Shown here: positions 25,270-33,952 of the stretch, in pieces
How positions within the stretch are numbered: the first letter of the stretch is position 1
Layout: each line of letters begins with the position of its first letter
Assembly (NCBI RefSeq): GCF_023656545.1
Contig: NZ_JAMOKF010000014.1
Location: 1-40,684, forward strand
DNA: 40,684 bases
DNA from: Micromonospora phytophila
GTDB lineage: Bacteria; Actinomycetota; Actinomycetes; Mycobacteriales; Micromonosporaceae
Reading direction: 5' to 3'
Program-made: the position numbers and the translations under genes
The notes under the pieces: model-generated
What the model saw: only the letters and a program-made list of their open reading frames with translations
Told to the model about the DNA's origin: nothing
Database searches by the model: none

Positions 25270-26400
25270 CTAGTGCCGCATGGTGATGTGCCGGGGCAGC
25301 CGTGCAACATCACCGTGCGCGGCCAGCTCCGACAGGGCTTTGGCGATCTCACGGTCGCGGCCGTCGACGGCGTGCAAGTACCGGCGAGCCGCAGCCATGG
25401 ACGAGTGCCCGAGTCGCTTCATCAGGTCCGCCAGGGTCGCCCCTGTCTGCGCGGCGAGGGTCTGCCCGGTGTGCCGCAGATCGTGGAAGGTCAGATCATC
25501 GAGACCCACCTTCTTCCGCGCCCGAACGAACGCCTGATACAAGGTGTTGCCACGCAGCGGCGTGCCATCGCGGCTCACGAACAGCCGATCCGTGCCCGCG
25601 TACTGATCCAGGTGTAGCCGGACCAGCGGCACGACGTGGGGCGGAATGGCGATCGTCCGCTTCCCTGCCTCCGACTTGGGATCCTTGTCGAACGCCTTCC
25701 CAAGAGCGTGCAGCGGTTCGACGCGAGCGTTCCGAACCGTGATCGTGTGCTCGGTCAGGTCCACGTCTGAGACACGGAGGCCGGCGATCTCACCGCGCCG
25801 CAGGCCGCACCACGCGGCGACGAGAACAGCGGTGCGGTAACGCGGGTTGATGGCGTCGACCAGGGCGACGACCTGAGCGGGCGTGGCGACTGGCCGCTCA
25901 GCGACGCGCACAGTACCGGCACCGGGAATCTGGCATGGGTTCCGGGCGATGATGCCCTCCCGCACAGCGGTGTTCATGACCATGCGCAGGAAGCGGTACG
26001 ACTGCGAGATGGAGGTGCGTCCGCCCTTGCCCCGCAGCGCGGCAGCATGCCACTCCCGAACCCGACTGGCGGTGAGTTCACGAAGCGGCACGTCGACCAG
26101 GGGTGCCAGGTGCAGCCGCAGGTTCCGTTCGCACGTCTCCCGCCACCGAACGCCAATCTTCGGGCTGTCGCGCAGAATGGCCCGCGCGTAGTTGCCGAAC
26201 GTTTCCGACGCCGCACGGTCGTCCAGCCAGGTGCCGCGTGAGATGTCCGCCTCCACCAGCGTCAACCAGCGGTTGGCGTCCATCTTCGTCTTGAAGGTGT
26301 GCGGCGCGGTCTGCCGAACACCGCCACCAGGCGGCACGAACGAGGCTTGGAACCGCCCAGAAGGCAGCTTGCGGACCATCCCGAACCGACGCTTGCCCAT
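25270..26400 (-). CDS. int: Tyrosine recombinase (site-specific integrase)
   Basis: 376 residues from ATG 26400. The N-terminal arm-binding region (1-60) and SAM-like core-binding domain (about 65-165) precede the catalytic domain (from about 170). Catalytic residues are Arg201 (GLRRGEIAG), His306 and Arg309 (HDLRHTG), His332 (LGHSS) and Tyr341 (RRYLHAV). It would carry out integration at, and with Xis excision from, the tRNA-Phe att site 435 bp away. Its start codon overlaps the xis stop (TGATG). Confidence 0.95.
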   Translation of the reverse strand: MGKRRFGMVRKLPSGRFQASFVPPGGGVRQTAPHTFKTKMDANRWLTLVEADISRGTWLDDRAASETFGNYARAILRDSPKIGVRWRETCERNLRLHLAPLVDVPLRELTASRVREWHAAALRGKGGRTSISQSYRFLRMVMNTAVREGIIARNPCQIPGAGTVRVAERPVATPAQVVALVDAINPRYRTAVLVAAWCGLRRGEIAGLRVSDVDLTEHTITVRNARVEPLHALGKAFDKDPKSEAGKRTIAIPPHVVPLVRLHLDQYAGTDRLFVSRDGTPLRGNTLYQAFVRARKKVGLDDLTFHDLRHTGQTLAAQTGATLADLMKRLGHSSMAAARRYLHAVDGRDREIAKALSELAAHGDVARLPRHITMRH

Positions 26401-26612
26401 CAGGCCACCACCTTCCCGCCCGACCACGACACGGTGACCGGCTCCACCACGCCGGAGGCGATGAATTCCGCCAACGCGCTCTCGGGGATGCGGACGTGAG
26501 AACCGCCGAGCTTGACGTAGCGGATGCGCCGCTCTGCGATGAGCCGGCGGGGGAAGCGCTCGGTGGTGCCGAGGCGCGCCGCGGCTTCCTTGACCGTCAG
26601 CAGCTTCTCCAC
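26400..26612 (-). CDS. xis: Excisionase / helix-turn-helix protein
   Basis: 70 residues from GTG 26612. A MerR/Xis-type helix-turn-helix, LLTVKEAAARLGTTERFPRRLIAERRIRYVKLGGSHVRIPESAL, makes up nearly the whole protein. It directs the integrase towards excision, by analogy with pSAM2 Xis. It overlaps the rep gene by 16 bp upstream and int by one base downstream, so all three are translationally coupled. Confidence 0.88.
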   Translation of the reverse strand: MEKLLTVKEAAARLGTTERFPRRLIAERRIRYVKLGGSHVRIPESALAEFIASGVVEPVTVSWSGGKVVA

Positions 26613-28336
26613 TCGGTGACCTCCTTCCCGGTCGTGTCCGTGGTCTTGGTTGCCGAAACGTCGGGCGGCCCGTCGGCGGCGCGTCTGGCAGCGTCGAGCT
26701 GGGCGCGCCATTGGATGCGTTCGGAGATGGCGCGCAGGACCCGGTGGCCGAGGGGCGCAACGTCGGGGTCGGTGGGTCGGGCGAGTTCCCAGGCGTGGCG
26801 TTGTTCGCCGCCGGCTGGGGCGGTGTCGGCGTCGATAGTGACGCCGAGCAGGGCCTTGACCCAGTCGCGGCGGTCGGCGCGGTGGTCGGTGAGGGTCTTG
26901 CCGGACCACTGCCGGGAGATGAGCACGCGGCGCCCGCCGATGCCGAGGGTTTCCCGCTTGTGGACCTTGTTCTTGCAGTTCCCCGGCCGCAAGCCGGGCC
27001 GTGCCTTCTTCGGCTGGACGCCGTAGAGCAGCCAGTTGGCGCACCGCTCCGAACACGGCGTGTGCCGCAGCTCCATCCAGAGGCGTTCCAGGTGGGCGCG
27101 TTGCCTGCCGGTGATGACCTGGTGGCAGTCGGCAGCTTGCTTGGTGAGGTACTTGGTGATGTAGCCGACGCACCGGTCGGCGTCCTTTGTGCCGGCGAGC
27201 ACGCCCTTGGCGTCGACCTGGACGCCGAAGCGGACGACGTGCACCGGGGTGGCGTCGGGGTCGGCGTCGACCTGGTCCAGGGCGTCGTCCCACGTCGGCA
27301 GCAGCCGGCCGGTGGTCGGGTCGGTGTAGCCGGCGGCGTCGGCGTCCCACTGCGGAGCCTGCCCAGGTTCGTAGGTCCGCTGGTCGACGGACGGCCACCA
27401 CACCTGGTGGTAGGTGGCGGCGGCGACCTGCCGGACCAGCGCCCGGGGGATGGTGCCCCGGATGGCGAAGTGCGCGTGCGGGGCGAGGCGTCGTTGTGGT
27501 TCGACGGCTCCGGCGTATTGGACGTTCCAGCCGACCGCTCGGCGCAGGTTCTGCCAGAACCGGTCGAGCAGTCGGGGGAAGTGCACCGCATCCCAGGCTG
27601 CCCGTCGGTAGTCGTAGCTGTCCGGGTCGACCGGCGTCCCATCGGAGTGCACGCGGCCGTAGGAGCCGAGGGTGAGGGTCAGAAACATCGACGGCCGGAA
27701 TACCTGCCCGTCGCGGCCCTCATACGTGCGGCCGACCGTGCGGTTCTCGACGGGTAGCCGGGGCAGGTCCGGGGCATCCTGCCGGCGCTTCGTGGAGCGC
27801 ACCCGGCGCTTGCCGTCGCCGTCCTCCTGGTCCTCGCTGGCGTGCGGGGGCGCTGGTCGGCCGCGGAGTCCTTCGGTGGTGATCTGGCTTTCCAGCTCCG
27901 CGATGGCGTCGTCCAGGTCGGTGACCTGGTCCCACTGCGAGGCGCGGGCGGCTTCGTCACGGGCGAACTCCAGATGGGCGCGGGCGACGATCAGCCCGCG
28001 TTGCGCGTCGGTGGCCGGCTCCGGTCCGGGGTCGGGTTCGTCGGTACGGTGCCAGCCCTCGCGGATCTGCTGCTGCCGCAGCCGGCGGGCGCGGGTGGCG
28101 CAGGCCGGACACTTGGCTTCCTGCGTGGCGCCGCAGGGCATGTCGATGACCTCGGTGCGCCCCGAGTCCAGGTCGGTGCGGCGCAGGGAAACGGGGCGGG
28201 TGCAGACGCCGTAGTCGGCGGCCAGATCCTTGACCACGTCGACGGAGCGGGGCATGAGCATCCGGGCGGCCCGGGAGCCCGGCCTCGGAGCCCCGGTGTC
28301 GGGGGTGAGGCCGGGCAGCGTCGGGATGATCGTCAC
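26597..28336 (-). CDS. RepSA-like rolling-circle replication initiator
   Basis: 579 residues. A Cys-rich N-terminal part has C68 and CPAC (76-79). The HUH-type nuclease motifs are FLTLTLGSYG (about 218-226), the metal-binding PHAHF (His287, His289) and GYITKYLTKQ, whose Tyr392 and Tyr396 are the likely nicking residues. It nicks the circular element at the double-strand origin so that it can replicate transiently before transfer, as RepSA does in pSAM2. ATGA overlap with the GGDEF gene upstream. The origin itself cannot be placed from sequence alone; it may lie inside or near this gene. Confidence 0.88.
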   Translation of the reverse strand: MTIIPTLPGLTPDTGAPRPGSRAARMLMPRSVDVVKDLAADYGVCTRPVSLRRTDLDSGRTEVIDMPCGATQEAKCPACATRARRLRQQQIREGWHRTDEPDPGPEPATDAQRGLIVARAHLEFARDEAARASQWDQVTDLDDAIAELESQITTEGLRGRPAPPHASEDQEDGDGKRRVRSTKRRQDAPDLPRLPVENRTVGRTYEGRDGQVFRPSMFLTLTLGSYGRVHSDGTPVDPDSYDYRRAAWDAVHFPRLLDRFWQNLRRAVGWNVQYAGAVEPQRRLAPHAHFAIRGTIPRALVRQVAAATYHQVWWPSVDQRTYEPGQAPQWDADAAGYTDPTTGRLLPTWDDALDQVDADPDATPVHVVRFGVQVDAKGVLAGTKDADRCVGYITKYLTKQAADCHQVITGRQRAHLERLWMELRHTPCSERCANWLLYGVQPKKARPGLRPGNCKNKVHKRETLGIGGRRVLISRQWSGKTLTDHRADRRDWVKALLGVTIDADTAPAGGEQRHAWELARPTDPDVAPLGHRVLRAISERIQWRAQLDAARRAADGPPDVSATKTTDTTGKEVTEWRSC

Positions 28337-28977
28337 CGGCCCACCCCCACAGCCGTGCCGAGGTCGCGGACCCGCAGGACGGGGCGGGGGTTGGCGGTGG
28401 CGTGGTCATCGCGCAGCGGGTCGAAGGCCACCACGCCAGCCCGGGTGGTCTTGGCCCGATACATGGCGGCGTCAGCGTCGGCCAGGGCGGCGGCGAGGCC
28501 GGCCGGACTGGCGGGGGCGAGGCCGATGCTCGCGGTCACCGACACCGCCACACCGGAAGGGAGGCGGACCGATGCGGCGATGGCGGCGGCGAGCTGGCGG
28601 GCAGCCGTGGCCGGATCGGTGTCGAGGAGCAGGGCGGCGAACTCATCCCCACCGAGGCGGGCGGCAACGCCGTGGACGGTGCGGAGCCGGGACGCGACGG
28701 CGGTCAGCACCAAGTCCCCGGCGGCGTGGCCGTGGGTGTCGTTGACCGGCTTGAAGCCGTCCAGGTCGACCACAACCACCCACGGGCGCAGCGGCGCGAG
28801 CTGCTCCCAACCGGCGGCGAGGCCAGCCCGGTTCGCCAGCCCAGTCAGCGGGTCGCGGAGGGTGGCGCGTTGCAGAGCGGCCAGTTCGTAGCGGGCGACA
28901 TAAAGCCGGTACTGATCCCATGCGAACAGGGCGAGGATGGCGACGAGAAGCAGGCCGGACAGGAGTGCGTCGGTCAT
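28333..28977 (-). CDS. GGDEF-domain protein (diguanylate cyclase-like)
   Basis: 214 residues. One N-terminal membrane span (about 5-20), a short helix, then a GGDEF domain: LRDPLTGLANRAGL, VVDLDGFKPVNDTHGHAAGD and the catalytic loop ARLGGDEFAALL (GGDEF at 109-113), all intact. An RxxD inhibitory site is not found five residues before the loop. It could make c-di-GMP, which in streptomycetes binds BldD and holds cells in vegetative growth. It is embedded between spread and rep genes with ATGA overlaps on both sides, so it belongs to the AICE core transcript. Activity is inferred from motifs. Confidence 0.88.
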   Translation of the reverse strand: MTDALLSGLLLVAILALFAWDQYRLYVARYELAALQRATLRDPLTGLANRAGLAAGWEQLAPLRPWVVVVDLDGFKPVNDTHGHAAGDLVLTAVASRLRTVHGVAARLGGDEFAALLLDTDPATAARQLAAAIAASVRLPSGVAVSVTASIGLAPASPAGLAAALADADAAMYRAKTTRAGVVAFDPLRDDHATANPRPVLRVRDLGTAVGVGR

Positions 28978-29612
28978 CGGGTCACCTCTCCGATCAGCGG
29001 GACACCATTGCGGCGAACGAAGGCGGTCGGCGGCACCGGGGCGACCTGGGCCGGGCGGGCAGGCTCGACCGGCACCAGAGCGACGGGCTCAGCCACCGCC
29101 GGCGCGGCGACCGGGGCGGGAGCCGGCGGGGCAGGCTGCTCGACGGGGCGGGCCGGCGCGGTGGCTTCCCCTACCGGGCGGGCCGGCGCAGCGTCGGTGG
29201 CGGAGGTCGGGGCGGGGGCGGTGGTCAGGACGAGCTTGGACAGGCCGATGAACGCCAGCGCGGGCACGGCCGACAGCAGCCACCCGGACAGGCCCGGCTT
29301 TGCCACGGCCAGCTGCGCGGCGAGGGAGAGCGCGACGGCGGCGACGAGCAGGGACATCGGGTAGCCGATCGGCCCACCTGTGCGACGTCGGCGGCGGATC
29401 GTCAGCAGCGCGGCGACGGGGACGAGTTCGGAGATGACGGCGTTGGCCCAGCCGAACCACTCGCCGGTCCCAGGTGGGGAGTTGTCGAGGGTCCAGTCCT
29501 TGACGTGGGTGAAGGACGCGGCCCCGGCGAAGCCGGCGACGATGAGGAGGATGGCGACGAGGACCAGGCCCTCAGCGCGGTCGGCGCGGGTGTTGATGGG
29601 GTGGGGCTTCAT
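28974..29612 (-). CDS. DUF2637 / SpdB-like membrane protein
   Basis: 212 residues. Four hydrophobic segments (about 15-35, 56-72, 83-103, 110-128) with the DUF2637 hallmarks FTHVKDW and WFGWANAVISELVPVAALL. A Pro/Ala-rich tail of ~85 residues follows. DUF2637 proteins accompany TraB-type translocases on actinomycete plasmids and are taken to spread incoming DNA through the mycelium. The gene overlaps the TraB-like gene by four bases. Confidence 0.85.
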   Translation of the reverse strand: MKPHPINTRADRAEGLVLVAILLIVAGFAGAASFTHVKDWTLDNSPPGTGEWFGWANAVISELVPVAALLTIRRRRRTGGPIGYPMSLLVAAVALSLAAQLAVAKPGLSGWLLSAVPALAFIGLSKLVLTTAPAPTSATDAAPARPVGEATAPARPVEQPAPPAPAPVAAPAVAEPVALVPVEPARPAQVAPVPPTAFVRRNGVPLIGEVTR

Positions 29613-31039
29613 GCGGCACCGTCCAGGATCTCGCCGTCGATGACGCGCAGCCGGCCGTAGGTCTGGGCCATGTCGCGGATCTCGTCATCGGTCAGGTAGG
29701 AGAAGCGGACCCGCATCGGCGTCGGGTCACCGTCGATGACCACGAAGCCGACACCGGGCAGGGATTGAGGGATGCGGTCGCACAGCGCGCCCCGGTCGCG
29801 CATCCCCTCGCCCAGCACCAGGTCCACCTGAGCGGCCTCAGCCAGCCGCAGCCCGATGCGGGTCGGGAACAGGTCGCGGAACGGCAACACCTCCTTGCGG
29901 GGGTCCTGGATCGCGGCGACCACGTGGACGCCGACCGCCCGCCCTTGGCTTAGCAGGATCGACAGGGCGGCCTTGACGCGGTCCTTCAACTGCCGGTCGG
30001 TCAGGTACGCGGTGAGGTTCGCCAGCTCATCGATGACCAGGACGATCAGCGGCTCGTCCGGGGTCGGCGTGTGCTGGCGGGTCCGGCCGCGCAGGTTGGC
30101 CGCCCGGTCGCGGGCCGTCGAGGCGGCTTCCTCGATCAGGCCGGCCATGGCGGCGTAGTCCTTGCAGGCGAAGCGGGTGAACATCGGCGCCCCGATGCCC
30201 AGCTCCATGCCGCCCTTGGGGTCCAGGCCCCAGATCTGGACGAGGCCGGTGGTGACCCCGGCGGCGAGGGAGCGGACCACGGACCAGATGACCGAGCCCT
30301 TCCCCGCACCTGTGGCGCCCACGACCAGGACCTGAGTGCCGAACAGCCGTAGCGGGTAGCCGTCGCCGTCTTCCTGGCGGCCGACCGGGAGGGCGGTGAA
30401 CTCGGGGACCGCCGGCACGGGCAGGGGGCGGACGAGCTTGGCGAGGGGGTCACCGCGGAACAGGTGCAGCAGCACCACATCCGGGCGCGGACCCGGTGCG
30501 GCTTTGACCTGCCGGACGCCGAAGGTGTGGGCGAGGCGTTCGGCGACCTTGGCGAAGTCGTCGGGGATCTGCCCGGTGACCATCCGCACCGTCACCACGT
30601 CCACCCCGGAGGCGCAGCGGACGCGGCGCAGGACGGGCAAGACCGTGTGGGCGTCAAAGGAGACCGCGAGCTTGGCGGTGACCATCGCGGCGTGCCAGTT
30701 GCGGCGGTAGACCATCCGCCGGTAGCGGGACAGGACCGGCCGCCAGCCGAACCGCAGCCACGACGGCCGGTGCCCGAACGCCCACCCGGTCGCCACGGCG
30801 GCGACGGCGCCCACGACGACGGCGGGACCAGCCCAGCCGAACCGGAGGTACAGCCAGCCGAAGAACACCGCCGGGCCGGTGACGTACCAGAAGCGCACCA
30901 GGACCACGGCCAGGCGGCCGAGAGCCTTGGCGGTCCACCAGGACAGCGCGAGCCACATCGGGATGCGGACGAACGGGGTGCGGACGTTGATCGGAGCGCC
31001 CTCGATCCGGTCGCCCCGGATCACGTTGACCAGCGGCAC
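29609..31039 (-). CDS. FtsK/SpoIIIE-type DNA translocase (TraB-like)
   Basis: 476 residues. Two N-terminal spans (about 29-52 and 56-87) are followed by a RecA-like ATPase with Walker A GATGAGKGS (241-249) and Walker B LIVLVIDELANL (331-342). Later AIQDPRKEVLPFRDLFPTRIGLRL matches the FtsK family. In actinomycetes a single TraB hexamer moves double-stranded element DNA between hyphae without nicking. The 3-bp gap upstream and overlap downstream place it in one operon with its neighbours. Its clt recognition site was not identified. Confidence 0.92.
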   Translation of the reverse strand: MPLVNVIRGDRIEGAPINVRTPFVRIPMWLALSWWTAKALGRLAVVLVRFWYVTGPAVFFGWLYLRFGWAGPAVVVGAVAAVATGWAFGHRPSWLRFGWRPVLSRYRRMVYRRNWHAAMVTAKLAVSFDAHTVLPVLRRVRCASGVDVVTVRMVTGQIPDDFAKVAERLAHTFGVRQVKAAPGPRPDVVLLHLFRGDPLAKLVRPLPVPAVPEFTALPVGRQEDGDGYPLRLFGTQVLVVGATGAGKGSVIWSVVRSLAAGVTTGLVQIWGLDPKGGMELGIGAPMFTRFACKDYAAMAGLIEEAASTARDRAANLRGRTRQHTPTPDEPLIVLVIDELANLTAYLTDRQLKDRVKAALSILLSQGRAVGVHVVAAIQDPRKEVLPFRDLFPTRIGLRLAEAAQVDLVLGEGMRDRGALCDRIPQSLPGVGFVVIDGDPTPMRVRFSYLTDDEIRDMAQTYGRLRVIDGEILDGAA

Positions 31040-31042
31040 GGC

Positions 31043-31444
31043 TCAGCCCTCCCCGACCGTCGCGGCGAACAGGGCGGTCTGCCCCGACGAGGCGGGACGA
31101 CGACGCACCACGCGGCGACGCACCGGCATCCGGGCCGGTATCAGGGCGGCCAGGTCGACCGGGCCGGACTGCGGGGCGGGGACGTGGCGGGTCATGGTCG
31201 GCAGCCACCGACCCCGGCCGAGCACCGCGCGCAGGTCAACGCGGTCGGAGACGTGCGGGGCGATCAGATCCGGGTCCAGGTGGCGCAGCTTCACCACAGT
31301 CCGCGCCAGGGCAGCGGCGGCGGCGGAAATCTCCACGAGGGCGGCGACCCGGACGGCGTCGGAGGGAATCGTGGTGTAGACGTCGCGGGCGGCCCGGATG
31401 CCGGGGCCGGCCAGGCGCATCACGGTGCGGCGGTGGGTCTTCAC
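31043..31444 (-). CDS. Hypothetical AICE protein upstream of the translocase
   Basis: 133 residues if it starts at GTG 31444, which forms a GTGA overlap with the stop of the preceding gene; a GTG three codons earlier is also possible. Helical N-terminal half (RDVYTTIPSDAVRVAALVEISAAAAALART), then RHLDPDLIAPHVSDRVDLRAVL and a very basic end (RMPVRRRVVRRRP). No known motif. Proteins of this size recur at this place in AICEs, but the role is unknown. Confidence 0.65.
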   Translation of the reverse strand: MKTHRRTVMRLAGPGIRAARDVYTTIPSDAVRVAALVEISAAAAALARTVVKLRHLDPDLIAPHVSDRVDLRAVLGRGRWLPTMTRHVPAPQSGPVDLAALIPARMPVRRRVVRRRPASSGQTALFAATVGEG

Positions 31445-31674
31445 TGCGACCACCCCGCCCGCACCCGCGCCGACTCAGCCCGAGCACCCGCCGCACGAGT
31501 GGCGGCCTGCTCGGCGTCGGGTCCGCCTTCAGCGGCGATCCGCTCCCACAAGTCCGCGAGCTGGTCCTGCCAGCCCGCCCACGCCCTCTCATCCAGCACG
31601 CTCGACGGCATCGCCGCCGACACCGCCGCGATGTCCGCGACCGTCACCCGGGCAGCGTTCGATACGGTGGGCAT
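31441..31674 (-). CDS. Small hypothetical AICE protein
   Basis: 77 residues from ATG 31674, preceded by AAAGGAG eight bases upstream; this decides the start over a TTG one codon earlier. Entirely helical and acidic/Trp-containing (LDERAWAGWQDQLADLWERIAAEGG). It is coupled to the next gene by a GTGA overlap. Function unknown. Confidence 0.6.
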   Translation of the reverse strand: MPTVSNAARVTVADIAAVSAAMPSSVLDERAWAGWQDQLADLWERIAAEGGPDAEQAATRAAGARAESARVRAGWSQ

Positions 31675-31761
31675 CAACCCACTCCTTTCAGGGAGATCAG
31701 GGGAGACGCGGGGCGGGAATCGTCTTGGCGGAGGAGGCCCGCCCCGCGCGTCCAGATCTGG

Positions 31762-32187
31762 TCAGGCCGCCTGCTTCACGGCGGCAGCTTCGGTCATCGC
31801 CCCGGCACGGATCGACCACGCCTGACGCGCCCGGCACTTCCCCGAGCCCTTGCACCGCTGCGAGTCCACGTACGGCGTGAGCGTCACGTCGGTGAACTCC
31901 ACCGCCGGCGGATAACCCGGGATCTTCGACGCCGGCGGCACCGGCTGCACCGGCGCGGCGATCTTCACCTTGACCTCCTTCGACCCGCCGAACTTCCCGG
32001 CCTCCGGGTCCAGGTCCAGCACCTTGACCACCCACAGCCGCTCACCGGTGTCCTTGTCGCGGGCCTGGTCGTCGCCCTGGCCGCGCTTGTCGAAGTCCGT
32101 CACCGGCTCCACACCCAGGCACAGCGCGCCAGCCGGGAACACGTAGTCGAACGGAACCGGCACCTTCAGTGCGTTCGGAACAGCCAC
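31762..32187 (-). CDS. pra: Pra-like activator of replication, integration and excision
   Basis: 141 residues from GTG 32187. The beginning YVFPAGALCLGVEPVTDFDKRG, the middle RDKDTGERLWVVKVLDLDPEAG with VKVKIAAPVQPV, and PPAVEFTDVTLTPYVD match, as I recall, the family annotated as plasmid replication, integration and excision activator, whose founder is pSAM2 Pra. It is the first gene of the long minus-strand operon and lies 64 bp from the nearest operator-like dyad. In pSAM2, KorSA represses pra, and Pra in turn activates rep-xis-int; the layout here fits that circuit. Confidence 0.8.
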   Translation of the reverse strand: MAVPNALKVPVPFDYVFPAGALCLGVEPVTDFDKRGQGDDQARDKDTGERLWVVKVLDLDPEAGKFGGSKEVKVKIAAPVQPVPPASKIPGYPPAVEFTDVTLTPYVDSQRCKGSGKCRARQAWSIRAGAMTEAAAVKQAA

Positions 32188-32251
32188 CTCGGCTCACTCC
32201 CTCTCGTCGCGAGACGCCGTCGGGTTCTCCCGACGCACGCGCCCGCATCAC

Positions 32252-32325
32252 ATTGTCTTGGGATAATCGGCTACCGATAGTCTGGGGACAATCGTGGACG
32301 CTGTCAAGGATTGTCTTGGGATAAT
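32252..32325. promoter_or_regulatory. Three operator-like dyads between pra and the GntR gene
   Basis: ATTGTCTTGGGATAAT occurs at 32252-32267 and again, identically, at 32310-32325. A variant, ATAGTCTGGGGACAAT, is at 32277-32292. Each is a 6-4-6 near-palindrome (ATTGTC/GATAAT half-sites). GATAAT of the third site is well placed to act as a -10 box for the GntR gene, so binding would block transcription. GntR/UTRA binding is inferred from position. Confidence 0.7.
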
Positions 32326-32346
32326 CGCGGAGGAAGAGGTGTCGAG

Positions 32347-33156
32347 ATGCCCGTACACTCGCGCTACCAGGACATTGCTTCCAAGATCCGCGAACGGATC
32401 GAAGCTGGAGAGTGGGGACCAGGCGCCCGGCTTCCTCGCTTGGACGACTTCGCGACCGAGTACGGCGCTAACCGTGACACCATCGGCCGGGCCATCGCTG
32501 TGCTGGAAACAGAGGGCTACGTCTGGGCGGTGCAAGGCCGCGGGATCACCGTGCGCTACGGCACCATGCGCCCGCGTCGTCCTCGTGGTGACTTGGTCAA
32601 ACGCAACGAGCAGGCCACCGGCTACTCGTTTCCCTCTGCGAGTAGCCAGGAGGTGTGGGTTCGCCACGGGGAGGCGGTCAACGCTCCCGCACCGCTCAAT
32701 GATCCACGCATCGCCAAGCTGCTAGGCGTCACGCCGGGCACCGAGGTGCTGCGCCGGTTCCGAGTGACCGGCCCAGCTTCCGAGGCGCCGTTTCAGATCA
32801 ACATCTCCTGGATTCACCCACGAGTTGCGGACATCGTCGCCGACGTCGACGCGAACCCGGCGGCCGGTGAGTGGCTGTACCGCATCGAGAAGGCCGGCCA
32901 CTGGCCGATCAGTTGGATGGAGCTCCACCGGGCGCGAATGCCCAGCAAGGACGAGGCCGCGCTGCTCGACATCCCGACCAGCCTGCCCGTCCTAGAGATC
33001 GTCCGGGTGGGCACATCAGGAGCCGACAAAAAGCCGGTTGAGGTCACCGAGTACGTGGTCGCCAGCGACCGTGTTGAGACCGTGCACATCCTGCACCGGG
33101 ACGAGAACGCGCGTGATCCGTGGCCTGACGATGACACGTTGGCAGGTCAGGCATGA
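32347..33156 (+). CDS. GntR-family (HutC/UTRA-type) regulator, KorSA-like
   Basis: 269 residues. N-terminal winged helix: SRYQDIASKIRERIEAGEWGPGARLP and NRDTIGRAIAVLETEGYVWAVQGRGITV. The C-terminal UTRA-type ligand domain runs from about residue 115 to 255 (LLGVTPGTEVLRRFRVTGP, then WMELHRARMPSKDEAALLDIP and VEVTEYVVASDRVET). It probably represses both itself and pra through the dyads immediately upstream, as KorSA does in pSAM2. The ligand, if any, is unknown. GGAGG lies 12 bases before the ATG. Its stop overlaps the next start (ATGA). Confidence 0.88.
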   Translation: MPVHSRYQDIASKIRERIEAGEWGPGARLPRLDDFATEYGANRDTIGRAIAVLETEGYVWAVQGRGITVRYGTMRPRRPRGDLVKRNEQATGYSFPSASSQEVWVRHGEAVNAPAPLNDPRIAKLLGVTPGTEVLRRFRVTGPASEAPFQINISWIHPRVADIVADVDANPAAGEWLYRIEKAGHWPISWMELHRARMPSKDEAALLDIPTSLPVLEIVRVGTSGADKKPVEVTEYVVASDRVETVHILHRDENARDPWPDDDTLAGQA

Positions 33157-33896
33157 CTTCAAAACCCGGTGTGCACGCTGCAAGCCGGACTCACGTGGGC
33201 CTGGTCAGGCGACGCAACGAGGACTCCTTCTACCAGGGGCAATGGCTCTACGCAGTCGCCGATGGCCTCGGTGGCCACGTCGCCGGTGACATCGCGAGCA
33301 CAACGGCAATCGACGCCGTGAAGGCCTACGACCGGCTGGTGCCGGCGGCAGACCTTGCCGACGTGCTCGGAAGGGCGATCCACGACGTCAACGACAAACT
33401 TCGTCAGCGAATCCGCCAGGAGCCTGAGCTGGCAGGCATGGGAACCACCATGGTCGCCGCCCTGTGGTCAGGCGACACGGCAGTCCTGGCGAATGTCGGC
33501 GACTCCCGCGCGTATCTGATGCGCGACTTCCGAGCCACCCCCAGCCCGTTGGTTCGAGTCAGTGAGGACCACATCTATCGGCACCTCGTATCCGACGCGG
33601 GGGACGTGCCGGACCTGCCTGAGAAGCTGGCGCGCTTCCTTGACGGGCGAACCGACGGTCGATCACCGGATCTGACCGTCCTGCAGCTCCGCCCTGGTGA
33701 CCGGTTGCTGTTGTGCTCGGATGGGCTGAGTTCGTACGTGCCGCCGGAGCTGATCCGCAGTGCTCTCAACTCGGCTGACAGTCCGCCGCACGTCGCCGAC
33801 ACGCTCATTGCCGCCGCCCTCGATCATGGTGGGCACGACAACGTCACGGTGATGGTCATCGACATCGCGGACCAAGCACTCGACGACCGCCGCTGA
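33153..33896 (+). CDS. PP2C-type serine/threonine protein phosphatase
   Basis: 247 residues with all PPM motifs: RRRNEDSFY (metal Asp), VADGLGGHVAGD (metal Asp-Gly), MGTTMVAAL, NVGDSRAYLM, LLLCSDGLSSYV and GGHDNVTVMVID. It is a stand-alone soluble catalytic domain. Translational coupling (ATGA) to the GntR regulator suggests they act together, for example on Ser/Thr phosphorylation of the regulator or of host kinases' targets; that is inference. No kinase gene is found in the element. Confidence 0.93.
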   Translation: MTSKPGVHAASRTHVGLVRRRNEDSFYQGQWLYAVADGLGGHVAGDIASTTAIDAVKAYDRLVPAADLADVLGRAIHDVNDKLRQRIRQEPELAGMGTTMVAALWSGDTAVLANVGDSRAYLMRDFRATPSPLVRVSEDHIYRHLVSDAGDVPDLPEKLARFLDGRTDGRSPDLTVLQLRPGDRLLLCSDGLSSYVPPELIRSALNSADSPPHVADTLIAAALDHGGHDNVTVMVIDIADQALDDRR

Positions 33897-33952
33897 TCGG
33901 TCACCCAGGACAACGGGCACGGTAAACCCACTGCCGAATTGGCCTCTTCTGA

